The position numbers and the translations under genes were made by a program. A stretch of DNA of 64,000 nucleotides from Sphingomonas sanxanigenens. Its GTDB lineage: Bacteria; Pseudomonadota; Alphaproteobacteria; Sphingomonadales; Sphingomonadaceae. Below are positions 25,187-34,179 of this stretch, in pieces. The notes beneath the pieces were generated by a model. The model was not told the DNA's origin, made no database searches, and worked only from the letters and a program-made list of their open reading frames with translations. The number at the start of each line of letters is the position of its first letter. Position 1 is the stretch's first letter. The DNA is taken from positions 1 through 64,000 of the forward strand of contig QFNN01000003.1 of assembly GCA_003240855.1 (NCBI GenBank), given 5' to 3'.

Positions 25187-27430
25187 ATGAGAAAACCGAA
25201 ACCCGCCGGCCTGCCCTCGCGCGAGCAGATCATCCGCTTCATCACTGAATCCGAAACACCGGCGGGCAAGCGCGAGATCGCGCGCGCCTTCGGGCTTCAC
25301 GGAGCGGAAAAGATCGCACTCAAGGCATTGTTGAAAGACATGGCCGACGAGGGGCTGATCGATGGCGCACCCGGGCGCGCTTTCCACAAAATGGGTGGAA
25401 TCCCCAAGGTCACCGTGCTGCGGGTCACCGACGTCGACGAGGATGGTCAGGCCTGGGCCGTGCCGGAGCGCTGGGAAGCCGAATCCCCCGAGCCGCGCCT
25501 GCGCGTGAAGGAGAAGTCGCGCAAGGGGGCGCTCGGCCCGGGCGATCGTATCCTTGCGCGCACCGAGGAGGCAGGGCGCGGCTGGATCGCCCATCCGATG
25601 AAGAAGCTGCTGCGCGGCAGCGAGTTGATGCTTGGCGTGTTGCATGACGAAGGCGGGAAGTTCTGGCTGCAGGGCGTGGAGAAGAAGGAGCGGCGTGACT
25701 TTCCGGTCTCTGATGTGGGCGAGGCGAAGGCGGGCGATCTGGTGCTTGCCGAAAAGACGGGGCGGCCGCCGCGTATCACCGCGCGTGTCACCGAACGCCT
25801 CGGTGATCCCTTCGAGCCTCGCAGTTTTTCGCTGATCGCGATCCATAAGCTCGGCATCCCCAATATTTTCCCAGAGGCCGCGATCGACGAGGCGAAGAAG
25901 GTCGCGCGCCAGTCGCTGGGCGTCATAGCGTCGAGCGAGCATGCTGACAGCGACGAACGCGAGGATCTGCGCCATCTGCCGATCGTCGCGATTGATCCTG
26001 CGGACGCGCGCGACCATGACGACGCGGTCTGGGCCGAGCCGCTGGAGGATGGCGGCTGGCGTGCGATCGTCGCGATCGCCGACGTCAGTTTTTACGTCCG
26101 CCCCGGATCAGCGCTCGATCGTGAGGCGCGCAAGCGGGGCAACAGCGTCTATTTCCCCGATCGCGTCGTTCCGATGCTGCCCGAGGAATTGAGCGCCGAC
26201 ATCTGTTCGCTGAAACAGGGCGTGGAGCGGGCGGCGCTCGCCTGCCATCTGATCATTTCGGACAAGGGCAAGGTGACCGGCTGGCGCTTCACGCGCGCGG
26301 TCGTCCGGCTTGCGGCCAATATCGCCTATGAGGACGCCCAGGCCGCGATCGACGGTGCAGCCAGCCCGGTGCCCGCCGAACTGGTCGAATCTGCGCTGCA
26401 CCCGCTGTGGGCCTGCTGGCAGGCCCTGTCCAGGGCGCGTGCCGATCGCGCCCCGCTCGACCTCGATCTGCCCGAACGGCGGATCATGCTTGATGAAAAG
26501 GGGCGGATTCTTTCGGTCGCCCCGCGCGAGCGCCTTGATGCGCACAAGCTGATCGAGGATTATATGATCGCCGCCAATGTTGCGGCGGCGAAGGCGCTCG
26601 AAGCGAAAAAGGCGCCGGTCATGTACCGCGATCACGAGCCGCCGGCGCGCGAGAAGCTGGTCGCGCTCAAGGACTATCTGGAGACTTTCGGCGTCGAGTT
26701 CGCGCTGGGGCAGGTCATCCGTCCGGCGACGTTCAACCGCGTGATCGAGCGGGTAGGAGACGCCGATTTTCGCCCGCAGGTGATGGAGCAGATACTGCGC
26801 ACCCAGACGCAGGCTTATTATGCGCCCGCCAATACTGGCCATTTCGGGCTGGCGCTGGGCAGCTACGCCCATTTCACCAGCCCGATCCGCCGCTATGCCG
26901 ATCTGCTGGTCCACCGTGCGCTTGTCGGAGCCTATCGATTGGGGCCGGGGGCGCTCACATCCGACGAAGCGACATCGATGGAAAAGATCGGCGAGTCGAT
27001 CAGCCAGCTCGAACGCCGCGCGATGGAGGCCGAACGGGATACGATCGACCGTTATGTCGCCGCCTATCTTGCCGGCAAGGTCGGGGAGATCGTCGATACG
27101 CGGATAACCGGCGTCCAGCCTTTCGGTTTTTTCGCTACCGTCGAGGGTTTGGGCGGCGACGGACTCGTGCCGGCGTCCACGCTCGGCCAGGATTATTTCC
27201 GATATGACGAAGCAACCCACAGCCTGACCGGAGAGGATAGCGGAACATGTTTCTCGCTTGGTCAGCGGCTTAAGCTTCGCCTCGCGCAAGCCGATCCGGT
27301 GAGCGGCGCGCTGCGGTTTGAATTGCCGGAAGGCGGCGGAAAGCCGGGAATCCATCGCAACGGACCACGCGTGATCAAGCGACGAGGCCGTCCGGCGAAT
27401 GTGCGCGCAAAGGGTGTGCGGCGCAAATAA
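25187..27430 (+). CDS. rnr: ribonuclease R
   Basis: This 747-residue 3'-5' exoribonuclease degrades structured RNA. Domains in order are an N-terminal winged helix (EQIIRFITESETPAGKREIA), cold-shock domains to about 240, the RNB catalytic domain starting near LPIVAIDPADARDHDDAVWA (conserved aspartates for the metal) and including HFGLALGSYAHFTSPIRRYA, and a C-terminal S1 domain from about 640. The tail GPRVIKRRGRPANVRAKGVR is strongly basic, as usual. The ATG at 25187 fits the winged-helix start. Confidence 0.96.
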   Translation: MRKPKPAGLPSREQIIRFITESETPAGKREIARAFGLHGAEKIALKALLKDMADEGLIDGAPGRAFHKMGGIPKVTVLRVTDVDEDGQAWAVPERWEAESPEPRLRVKEKSRKGALGPGDRILARTEEAGRGWIAHPMKKLLRGSELMLGVLHDEGGKFWLQGVEKKERRDFPVSDVGEAKAGDLVLAEKTGRPPRITARVTERLGDPFEPRSFSLIAIHKLGIPNIFPEAAIDEAKKVARQSLGVIASSEHADSDEREDLRHLPIVAIDPADARDHDDAVWAEPLEDGGWRAIVAIADVSFYVRPGSALDREARKRGNSVYFPDRVVPMLPEELSADICSLKQGVERAALACHLIISDKGKVTGWRFTRAVVRLAANIAYEDAQAAIDGAASPVPAELVESALHPLWACWQALSRARADRAPLDLDLPERRIMLDEKGRILSVAPRERLDAHKLIEDYMIAANVAAAKALEAKKAPVMYRDHEPPAREKLVALKDYLETFGVEFALGQVIRPATFNRVIERVGDADFRPQVMEQILRTQTQAYYAPANTGHFGLALGSYAHFTSPIRRYADLLVHRALVGAYRLGPGALTSDEATSMEKIGESISQLERRAMEAERDTIDRYVAAYLAGKVGEIVDTRITGVQPFGFFATVEGLGGDGLVPASTLGQDYFRYDEATHSLTGEDSGTCFSLGQRLKLRLAQADPVSGALRFELPEGGGKPGIHRNGPRVIKRRGRPANVRAKGVRRK

Positions 27431-27503
27431 CCTGAAAGCATTTGCAGTAATGTAACACTTATGTCGCACAATCATCATCTCTATGCAAAGAAGGAGAGAG
27501 ATG

Positions 27504-27866
27504 ATGATCAAGACCGTTCTCGCCCTTGTCGGCGCCGCGTCCGTCGTCACGACGGGCGCGGCTGCGCAAACCGCCCCCAGCCAGGCGCAAACCTATGGCT
27601 TCAACGCGATCGCGCGCGGTGATCTCAATGCCGCCGAAGCGCGCCTCATCGCCCAGCGCGCCGAAGAGCCCAACGAGCCGTCGGTGCTGCTCAATCTAGC
27701 TTATATCTATGGCCGCACCGGCCGGGCTGACGAAGCCACGGTGCTTTACAATCAGATTCTCGCCAGCGACGATGTGCTGATGGTCTCCGGCAAGGGAGAG
27801 CAGATCGGGTCGCACGCGCTGGCGCGCAAGGCGATGAACCGCACGACCGGCATAGCCTCGCGCTAA
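27504..27866 (+). CDS. small secreted TPR-like protein
   Basis: This 120-residue protein has a signal peptide (IKTVLALVGAASVVTTGAAA, cleavage likely after AAA-Q). A single tetratricopeptide-like unit follows: QTYGFNAIARGDLNAAEARL and PSVLLNLAYIYGRTGRADEA. AAGGAG at 27490-27495 favours ATG 27504; ATG 27501 is possible. Homologues are common small periplasmic proteins in sphingomonads with no fixed function. It lies at the edge of the exopolysaccharide locus and is convergent with the first hydrolase gene, overlapping by 4 bases. Confidence 0.75.
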   Translation: MIKTVLALVGAASVVTTGAAAQTAPSQAQTYGFNAIARGDLNAAEARLIAQRAEEPNEPSVLLNLAYIYGRTGRADEATVLYNQILASDDVLMVSGKGEQIGSHALARKAMNRTTGIASR

Positions 27867-28693
27867 TCGACGGGCGGGCTGTCCAATGTGGAAAGCTCGC
27901 CGATCGCTTTCAGGATAATCGCGAACAGGCGGTCCTCGTCGCCGGGTCCGGCAAAGCCGTGCGAAGCGGTGGGGACCGTCGTTACGCTGATCCGCGCGCG
28001 GGCGGTGGCGAAAGGTGGTTTGCGCCACTCGGCTGCGAAGGCCATCGCCGTCATGTCCCGCTCCGCGAGGATGATCTGCGCGGGCGGCGCATCGGTGAGC
28101 GCGGCAGCAAGTCGCATGACCAGTGGTTGCGCTGAGGCGGGGTGAGCCGCGCGCGACAGGCCCAGCGCCAATTTGCCAAGGTCGATCCTGCCGCGCTGCA
28201 GCGCGCGCCAAGCCGCCGGATCGCGTAGCCGCCGCGCATAATGCCGCCGGATCGCACCGGGGGGCGGCAATCCGTCGTCGTTTTCGACCGCCCAGGGATT
28301 GGAGAGGATCAGGGCGTCGAGCCGAGCATCATTATGGAAAAAAGCGAGCGCTGTCGCGGCATCGCAATTGCCGAAGCCGATCAGGCGCGAGACATGCGGG
28401 CAGGCGGCGCGGAACGCGGCTGCTGCTGCGGCGATGTCGGCCGCGCTGGCGGTAAAGCCGTCATTCTCGCCTCCGCTGTCGCCCACGCCGCGCCGGTCGA
28501 AGCGAAAGACGGGGATTCCGCGCGCCGACAGATGCGCGGCCAGGCGCGCCATCCCGGCATGCGCGCCGGCGCGGATTTCGTTCCCCCCCGATACGATCAG
28601 CAGACCTGTTCCACCGGACGCCGTATCCAGTGTCGCGGCGCAGATTTCATCTTCACACGAAAAGTTCAGGATATAGCGCAAGATTTTGACCAA
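27863..28693 (-). CDS. exosortase A-associated alpha/beta hydrolase 1
   Basis: This 276-residue alpha/beta-fold protein matches hydrolase 1 of XrtA loci. The oxyanion-side phrase RGIPVFRFDRRGVGDSGGEN is classic. The nucleophile elbow reads LIGFGNCDAATAL, placing a cysteine where serine is usual, as I recall for this family; the catalytic His is likely in TASHGFAGPGDED. The substrate is unknown; a thioesterase or acyl-transfer role on the product of the neighbouring acyl carrier protein genes is conceivable (inference). It overlaps the hydrolase 2 gene by 28 bases and is the last gene of the minus-strand module. Confidence 0.85.
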   Translation of the reverse strand: MVKILRYILNFSCEDEICAATLDTASGGTGLLIVSGGNEIRAGAHAGMARLAAHLSARGIPVFRFDRRGVGDSGGENDGFTASAADIAAAAAAFRAACPHVSRLIGFGNCDAATALAFFHNDARLDALILSNPWAVENDDGLPPPGAIRRHYARRLRDPAAWRALQRGRIDLGKLALGLSRAAHPASAQPLVMRLAAALTDAPPAQIILAERDMTAMAFAAEWRKPPFATARARISVTTVPTASHGFAGPGDEDRLFAIILKAIGELSTLDSPPVD

Positions 28694-29325
28694 TATATAA
28701 TATCTTGCACGATCCAGTTCGTCAGATCGGGATCGTCGCCAGGTTCAGCGCGTCGCCAGATAGGCGCGAAGTCGATATAGGCGTCGGCGGGTGCAGGATC
28801 ATCTGCGGTGCGGATCGTCCGCGCCTTGTTCGACGCCATAGGAACCGCCGCTATCAACTCGGCATGAAGCTCGCGGCCCACCCGGTGCCCGCCGCGCAAC
28901 AAATAGGGGGCATCCGCAGCGTCGGCTTCGCCGCCGACAAGTCGCCCGCGATCAAGGTCGCGGATCAGCGCCGCTCCCGCGACAGGGGACAGCCGCCAAT
29001 GCGGAATATCGCCTGCCGCGTCGTCGATCAGCGCGCCGCCCCTAAACGCGATCGTGAAAGCGGGAGCGGCTGCAGCCGCGATTGCCGCCCGCCAGTCTTT
29101 CAAGCGCGCATTGGCCAGGTCGCTCAGGCTCTCGCCGAGCCCGGCGAGTACCGGCATCCGTGTGCCGATGCCGTTCATAGCAAGCGTTCGCATCGCCTGC
29201 GCGATCACGCGGCGCATGCGGTTATGCTCATCGAATAAGGGAGGTATAACAATACCCTGAACGGGATTGTCATCGCCATATATCAATTCGAGTTCGCCGA
29301 ACCCATCGGGGCCGGCGAAGCGCAT
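28666..29325 (-). CDS. exosortase A-associated hydrolase-like protein 2
   Basis: This 219-residue protein resembles hydrolase 2 of XrtA loci. The start ELELIYGDDNPVQGIVIPPL and FDEHNRMRRVIAQAMRTLA correspond to the fold core with the family EHNRMRR-type phrase. At the elbow the sequence is TIAFRGGALIDDAA, with no serine or cysteine nucleophile. It may therefore be a non-catalytic partner or use other chemistry. The ending VQDIIYWSKSCAIS is unlike a standard hydrolase. It sits between the acyl carrier protein and hydrolase 1 genes in one operon. Confidence 0.82.
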   Translation of the reverse strand: MRFAGPDGFGELELIYGDDNPVQGIVIPPLFDEHNRMRRVIAQAMRTLAMNGIGTRMPVLAGLGESLSDLANARLKDWRAAIAAAAAPAFTIAFRGGALIDDAAGDIPHWRLSPVAGAALIRDLDRGRLVGGEADAADAPYLLRGGHRVGRELHAELIAAVPMASNKARTIRTADDPAPADAYIDFAPIWRRAEPGDDPDLTNWIVQDIIYWSKSCAIS

Positions 29326-29594
29326 CAGGCGAGCACTTTGCGCGTGACGAAGGCCACCAGCGCGCCGAAGCTTTCGAGCATCTCGCCGTCCACCTCATCA
29401 TCCTCGATGATGATGCCCAACCTGTCCTCAATCTCCGTCAACAGCCCCGCGACCGCCATTGAATCAAGTTCAGGCATTGCGCCGAACAGCGGCGTTGCCG
29501 GTTCCAGCGCGGCGGCGCGCGCATCGGACAGCGCCAGCACGTCACGCAATGCGCCGCGCACTCCGGCCTCGATCCGTTCACGCTCGTCAGTCAC
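29325..29594 (-). CDS. acyl carrier protein
   Basis: This 89-residue acidic helical protein has the carrier-protein phosphopantetheine site MPELDSMAVAGLLTEIEDRL with the serine in LDSM near residue 45. It is not the housekeeping AcpP (which sits with fab genes) but a dedicated carrier of the XrtA-linked module. It probably receives the acyl group activated by the ligase encoded divergently at 30708 (inference). It abuts the hydrolase 2 gene with a one-base overlap and lies 29 bases after the GNAT-like gene. Confidence 0.92.
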   Translation of the reverse strand: MTDERERIEAGVRGALRDVLALSDARAAALEPATPLFGAMPELDSMAVAGLLTEIEDRLGIIIEDDEVDGEMLESFGALVAFVTRKVLA

Positions 29595-29623
29595 TCATGC
29601 TCTCCGTCAATTCCACGCGCCGG

Positions 29624-30655
29624 TTAGTCGACGCGGCGTCCCCGGACAAGGGCGGAAAGCCATGCCCAGGCCGCGCGCGGCCAGGCAGTGGGGCGCGAAA
29701 GATTGAATAGATCGACGCGCTGCAAAACCCGTTTCTCGTCCATCCAGTCAGCCTTGTAGGCATCGTCGCCCGTGCCGAAGTCGATTGTCTGAACGCCGTC
29801 CATGTCGATCGCGCGCTCGAACATGGCCGCGCTAAGCACCGTGCCGGGGGAATGTTCTCGCGCATCCTCGGCATGCGCGAGTTTGTGGATGATCGCGACG
29901 CCGTTCTCGACCGTCCAAAGCTGGGCCGCTATCGGTCGCCCGCCGAGCCGCGCCACGCCGATCCTCAGCGTGCCGGCTCCGCCTTCCTCTTCGGCGAAGT
30001 TTCGCAAAAAGGTGGGGGAGCCTTCGGCTGGTTTCCAGCTTTCGCCATAAACCTGTTCATAGGCATCCCATGCGGCGGCGTCGAAATGGTCGAAAATCTC
30101 GATGCCCAGGTCGGTGCGCTTGCGCTCGACGGTCGAGCGAAGCTGGCCGGGGCGCGCCGCCCAATATTCGCTGAAGATTCGGCCATTCACGTTCAGTCGC
30201 CAATTCGCGGTCGCCGGACGCACGATGCTGAGCCATCCCGCGCGGCGGAAGGCGCGCGCCAGCGCCTGCGCTTCTTCGTCCGGAACCGGGCTGAGCGAAA
30301 TGCTGGCGATGCCGAGCGCGGGCGCGCGCAGCCGGCGCGCAATCGCGCGGAGCAGCCGGCGTTTGAGCAGCGCATCGGGCGTCGCCGAATAGACGGGGGA
30401 AAAGGCCAGCGTGTACCAGCTCGCCAGAGGAACCAGACGGTCGCGCCGTTCGCGTGCGAGGAACAGCCAGGCATCGGCGCCATCGGAGCGTGCGCGGATC
30501 ATCAGCGGAGCGATCCCCGGCGGGACAAGCGCCCATGTGCGTCGGAACCAGCCGAGCCGATCGAAAGGCGCGGGCTGAGCGTTGCGATCAAGCGTGCCGC
30601 GCGCCACCTTGGCGACGGCGTCGAGATCGTCGAAACATTCCCCCTTGACCAACAA
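29624..30655 (-). CDS. GNAT/FemAB-like acyltransferase of the XrtA locus
   Basis: This 343-residue protein belongs to the GNAT-fold FemAB-like group (BioF2-like acetyltransferase domain). Conserved stretches are NVNGRIFSEYWAARPGQLRS, then TVERKRTDLGIEIFD and GGRPIAAQLWTVENGVAIIH. The start lies 52 bases from the divergent acyl-CoA ligase start. Together with ligase, carrier and decarboxylase it would form a small pathway that makes or attaches an acyl or aminoacyl group, the nature of which is unknown. It differs from the second FemAB-like protein at 40138. Confidence 0.83.
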   Translation of the reverse strand: MLVKGECFDDLDAVAKVARGTLDRNAQPAPFDRLGWFRRTWALVPPGIAPLMIRARSDGADAWLFLARERRDRLVPLASWYTLAFSPVYSATPDALLKRRLLRAIARRLRAPALGIASISLSPVPDEEAQALARAFRRAGWLSIVRPATANWRLNVNGRIFSEYWAARPGQLRSTVERKRTDLGIEIFDHFDAAAWDAYEQVYGESWKPAEGSPTFLRNFAEEEGGAGTLRIGVARLGGRPIAAQLWTVENGVAIIHKLAHAEDAREHSPGTVLSAAMFERAIDMDGVQTIDFGTGDDAYKADWMDEKRVLQRVDLFNLSRPTAWPRAAWAWLSALVRGRRVD

Positions 30656-30707
30656 GGCGCTATCGCTCCTCCCGACCGTCAGACGTTAAGCAGAGGATGA
30701 GGCGCGG

Positions 30708-32222
30708 GTGCAAGCCCCGGATTCCACAACAAGGGCCGAACCGAGGCCGATCGACCGCATAGCGCTGTCAGGCGCGGGCGATGCGCCGGCGCTCGCGATG
30801 CGGGATCTGGTGCTCGATTATGCAGAGCTTGAAGATCGCGTCGCCAGGCTTGCGGCATGGATACGTGCGCAGGGGGTAGCGACCGGTGATCGGGTGGCGA
30901 GCTGGCTGCCGAAAAACGTCGAGGCGTGCCTGATGCCGCTGGCGGCGGCGCGCGCAGAGGCGATCCACATCCCGATCAACCCGTTGCTCAAGCGCGCGCA
31001 GGTCGCGCATATCCTTGCCGATAGCGGCACAAGGCTGCTGCTGACGGGCGCAGGCCGGGCCGCCACGCTCGAGCCGGGGGATTTGCCCGAAAGCTGCGCG
31101 CTGGCGATCGATGCCGCGATCACGCCGCCGTCGGAAGGCCTGCCGCCATCCGACGCCGATCCGTCGGCGCTTGCCGCGATCCTTTATACGTCGGGGTCGA
31201 CCGGCCTGCCCAAGGGCGTGATGCTCAGCCATGCCAATCTCTGGCTCGGCGCGATCTCGGTTGCGACCTATCTCAAGCTGTCGCCAGTCGATCGTGTGCT
31301 GTGCGTCCTGCCGCTGAGCTTCGACTATGGCCAGAATCAGCTTTTATCGACCTGGGCGGCGGGCGGCTGCGCTGTTCCTCTCGACTATCTGGCGCCGCGC
31401 GATGTCGTTCGCGCTGTCGAGCGCGAGGCGATCACCACGCTCGCGGGCGTGCCTCCGCTCTGGCTGCAACTTGTCGAGGTGGAATGGCCGGCGGAAACCG
31501 CGGCGCGCCTGAAGCGGCTGACCAATTCGGGGGGGGCGCTCACTCCGCCGCTGGTGCGCGCCCTGCGCGCGACTTTCCCGGCGGCCGACATTTACGCGAT
31601 GTACGGGCTGACCGAGGCGTTCAGGTCGACCTATCTTGATCCGGCGTTGATCGACGCGCACCCCGATTCCGTGGGTAACGCCATCCCCTTCGCCGAGGTT
31701 ATGATCGTGCGTCCGGACGGCAGCCCGGCCGGTGCGGATGAGCCGGGAGAACTCGTCCATGCCGGGCCGCTGGTGGCGCAGGGATATTGGCGCGATCCCG
31801 AACGCACCGCGCTGCGCTTCCGCCCGGCTCCGCCTGCGTCGCATTATGGCGGTACGGCGGTGTGGTCGGGCGATACGGCGCTGCGCGGAGCGGACGGGCT
31901 GATCCGTTTCGTCGGCCGGGACGACGAGATGATCAAATCCTCGGGCAACCGCATCAGCCCTGCCGAGATCGAAAGCGCCGCCATCGCAAGCGGCGCAACG
32001 GGGGAGGCCGTTGCGATCGGGGTGAAAGACGCGCGGCTGGGGCAGGCGGTGCTCCTCGTCGCGCGCGGAGACGGCAGCGGCGAGGATGCGCTGAAGAGCT
32101 GGCTGAAACGCGAACTTCCCGCCTATATGCAGCCGCGCGAGATCGTCTGGCGTAGCGAATTGCCGCGCAATCCCAATGGCAAGCTCGATCGGGCGGGGCT
32201 GAGGAAGGAACTGGCGTCATGA
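30708..32222 (+). CDS. acyl-CoA ligase (AMP-forming), exosortase A-associated
   Basis: This 504-residue ANL-family enzyme activates a carboxylic acid as adenylate. The phosphate-binding motif AAILYTSGSTGLPKGVMLSH lies around residue 155. MYGLTEAFRSTYLDP, GYWRDPERTALRF and the C-terminal NPNGKLDRAGLRKEL with the conserved lysine are all present. The start is GTG at 30708. It may load the adjacent acyl carrier protein rather than CoA. The stop overlaps the decarboxylase ATG by 4 bases. The pairing with a PLP decarboxylase and carrier is typical for XrtA loci, but the acid is not known. Confidence 0.92.
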   Translation: MQAPDSTTRAEPRPIDRIALSGAGDAPALAMRDLVLDYAELEDRVARLAAWIRAQGVATGDRVASWLPKNVEACLMPLAAARAEAIHIPINPLLKRAQVAHILADSGTRLLLTGAGRAATLEPGDLPESCALAIDAAITPPSEGLPPSDADPSALAAILYTSGSTGLPKGVMLSHANLWLGAISVATYLKLSPVDRVLCVLPLSFDYGQNQLLSTWAAGGCAVPLDYLAPRDVVRAVEREAITTLAGVPPLWLQLVEVEWPAETAARLKRLTNSGGALTPPLVRALRATFPAADIYAMYGLTEAFRSTYLDPALIDAHPDSVGNAIPFAEVMIVRPDGSPAGADEPGELVHAGPLVAQGYWRDPERTALRFRPAPPASHYGGTAVWSGDTALRGADGLIRFVGRDDEMIKSSGNRISPAEIESAAIASGATGEAVAIGVKDARLGQAVLLVARGDGSGEDALKSWLKRELPAYMQPREIVWRSELPRNPNGKLDRAGLRKELAS

Positions 32223-33445
32223 AGCCGATGGGGCCGATCCCGCCCGATTTTCAACGCCAGCGGGGCATTCTCACGATTGGCGGGCAAAGCGTTGCTGCGT
32301 TGGCGGCGGAGGCGGGCGATACGCCTTTCTTCGCCTATGATCTGGGCGTCATCCGCGCGCGGGTCGCCCGGTTGCGAGCGGCGTTGCCAGCATCAGTCGC
32401 GATCCATTATGCGATCAAAGCCAATCCCTTTGCGCCGCTGGTGACGGCGATGGCCGGGCTGGTCGACGGGCTCGACGTCGCATCCGAAGGCGAACTGGCG
32501 CTGGCACTTGCATCGGGTGGGGAGGAGATTTCCTTCGCCGGTCCCGGCAAACGGGACCGCGAGCTTGAGGCGGCGATCCTCGCAGGTGCGACGCTCAACC
32601 TTGAATCCGAAGGCGAGGCTGATCGTGCGCTGGCGATCGCCGATCGGATCGGTATTGCACCGCGCCTTGCCGTTCGCGTGAACCCCGATTTCGACCTGCG
32701 TGGTTCGGGGATGCGGATGGGAGGCGGCGCAAAGCCCTTTGGCGTCGATGCAGAGCGCGTGCCCGCTTTGGTGAGGCGTCTGGTCGCCGCAGGCGTGGAC
32801 TGGCGCGGCTTCCATATTTTCGCCGGATCGCAGGCGCTCGATCCTCAGGCGATCATCGAAACGCAGGCTGCGACCGTCGCGCTTGCCGCGCAACTGGCCG
32901 AATCCGCAGGCGCGCCGCCGCCATTGGTCAATCTCGGCGGTGGTTTCGGCGTACCCTATTTTGCGGGTGATGAGGCGCTCGATGTCGAGGCGGTTGGCCG
33001 CGCCCTTGCGGATACGCTCGCCGCGCGCCCGGCGATCCTGGCGGACAGCCGGTTCGCAATCGAACTGGGGCGCTGGCTGGTCGCCGAAAGCGGCGTCTAT
33101 GTGACGCGCATCGTTGACCGGAAAGTGAGCCATGGCGATATTTTCCTCGTCGTCGACGGCGGCCTGCATCATCAACTCGCCGCCAGCGGCAATTTCGGCA
33201 CGGTCGTCCGTCGTAATTATCCCGCTGCGATCGCCACGCGCCTGGGCGAGCCGGCCGTCGAGGAAGCAAGCATCGTCGGCTGCCTTTGCACTCCTCTTGA
33301 CCGATTGGCCGACAAGGTCGCGCTCCCGCATGCCGAGGTCGGCGATCTGGTCGCGATCTTCATGGCCGGGGCCTATGGAGCCAGCGCCAGCCCCGCTGCT
33401 TTCCTTGGTCACAAGCCTGCCGCCGAATTGCTCGTCGAGGGCTGA
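32219..33445 (+). CDS. PLP-dependent decarboxylase, exosortase A-associated
   Basis: This 408-residue fold-type III enzyme resembles diaminopimelate/ornithine decarboxylases. The PLP lysine is in VAIHYAIKANPFAPLVTAMA. Further support comes from DVASEGELALALASG, the glycine-rich phosphate site NLGGGFGVPYF, and the active-site cysteine region EASIVGCLCTPLDRLADKVA. Close relatives occur in XrtA gene clusters, where the amine product is not established. It is translationally coupled to the ligase gene. The specificity may be for an amino acid rather than DAP, since lysA normally stands elsewhere. Confidence 0.9.
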   Translation: MKPMGPIPPDFQRQRGILTIGGQSVAALAAEAGDTPFFAYDLGVIRARVARLRAALPASVAIHYAIKANPFAPLVTAMAGLVDGLDVASEGELALALASGGEEISFAGPGKRDRELEAAILAGATLNLESEGEADRALAIADRIGIAPRLAVRVNPDFDLRGSGMRMGGGAKPFGVDAERVPALVRRLVAAGVDWRGFHIFAGSQALDPQAIIETQAATVALAAQLAESAGAPPPLVNLGGGFGVPYFAGDEALDVEAVGRALADTLAARPAILADSRFAIELGRWLVAESGVYVTRIVDRKVSHGDIFLVVDGGLHHQLAASGNFGTVVRRNYPAAIATRLGEPAVEEASIVGCLCTPLDRLADKVALPHAEVGDLVAIFMAGAYGASASPAAFLGHKPAAELLVEG

Positions 33446-33527
33446 CTAACGCTATCTTCACTCTTCCGGCGCATAGCGCATCCTGAACCCGCGCGCCCCA
33501 AATCCGTGCGGGAACAGGGTGATGACG

Positions 33528-34175
33528 ATGCGTTTCCGTGTGCCTCTTCCCTCCATCCCGGTCGCGATCGCGCTGCTGCCTTTCGCTGCGTCGGCGTTGG
33601 CCGAGACCAAGGATGCGCCCAGGTTACCCACCGCCAATTTCGTCGCGGTCGAGGACAAGCCCTCGGAAACCTACGTCATCGGTCCGCTCGATACGCTGAC
33701 GATATTCGTCTGGCGCAATCCCGAACTGGGCGGCAAGGTCCAGGTCCGCCCTGATGGCCGCATCACCACGCCGCTGATCGAGGATATGCAGGCGGTCGGC
33801 AAGACGCCCAAACAGCTTTCCGACGATCTGGCGGAGGCGCTTTCCAAATATATCACCACCCCACGCGTCTCGGTGATCGTCGAGAATTTTTCGGGCACCT
33901 TCTCGCAGCAGATCCGCATCGTCGGCGCGACCGACAAGCCCGCCGCCATCCCCTATCGCGCGAACATGACCTTGCTCGACGCCATGATCGCGGTGGGCGG
34001 CCTTTCCGAATATGCGGCGGGCAACCGCGCGCGCCTGATCCGATATGATCGCGCATCGGGCAAACAGATCGAGTTTCGTCTGAAGATCACCAGTCTGCTC
34101 CGCAAGGGCGACATCAAGGCCAATGTCGGGCTTGAACCGGGCGATGTCATCATCATCCCCGAAAGCCTGTTCTGA
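33528..34175 (+). CDS. polysaccharide export protein, XrtA-associated
   Basis: This 215-residue Wza-like protein would form the outer-membrane or periplasmic export channel. The signal peptide is RFRVPLPSIPVAIALLPFAA, with cleavage near ALA-E. The poly-export domain begins with YVIGPLDTLTIFVWRNPELG, and the SLBB part includes GATDKPAAIPYRANMTLLDA and LEPGDVIIIPESLF. There is no lipobox cysteine. ATG 33528 is preferred over GTG 33519 and ATG 33522 because AGGG (33516-33519) is then well placed. It is the first gene of the long plus-strand exopolysaccharide operon. Confidence 0.92.
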   Translation: MRFRVPLPSIPVAIALLPFAASALAETKDAPRLPTANFVAVEDKPSETYVIGPLDTLTIFVWRNPELGGKVQVRPDGRITTPLIEDMQAVGKTPKQLSDDLAEALSKYITTPRVSVIVENFSGTFSQQIRIVGATDKPAAIPYRANMTLLDAMIAVGGLSEYAAGNRARLIRYDRASGKQIEFRLKITSLLRKGDIKANVGLEPGDVIIIPESLF

Positions 34176-34179
34176 GCCG

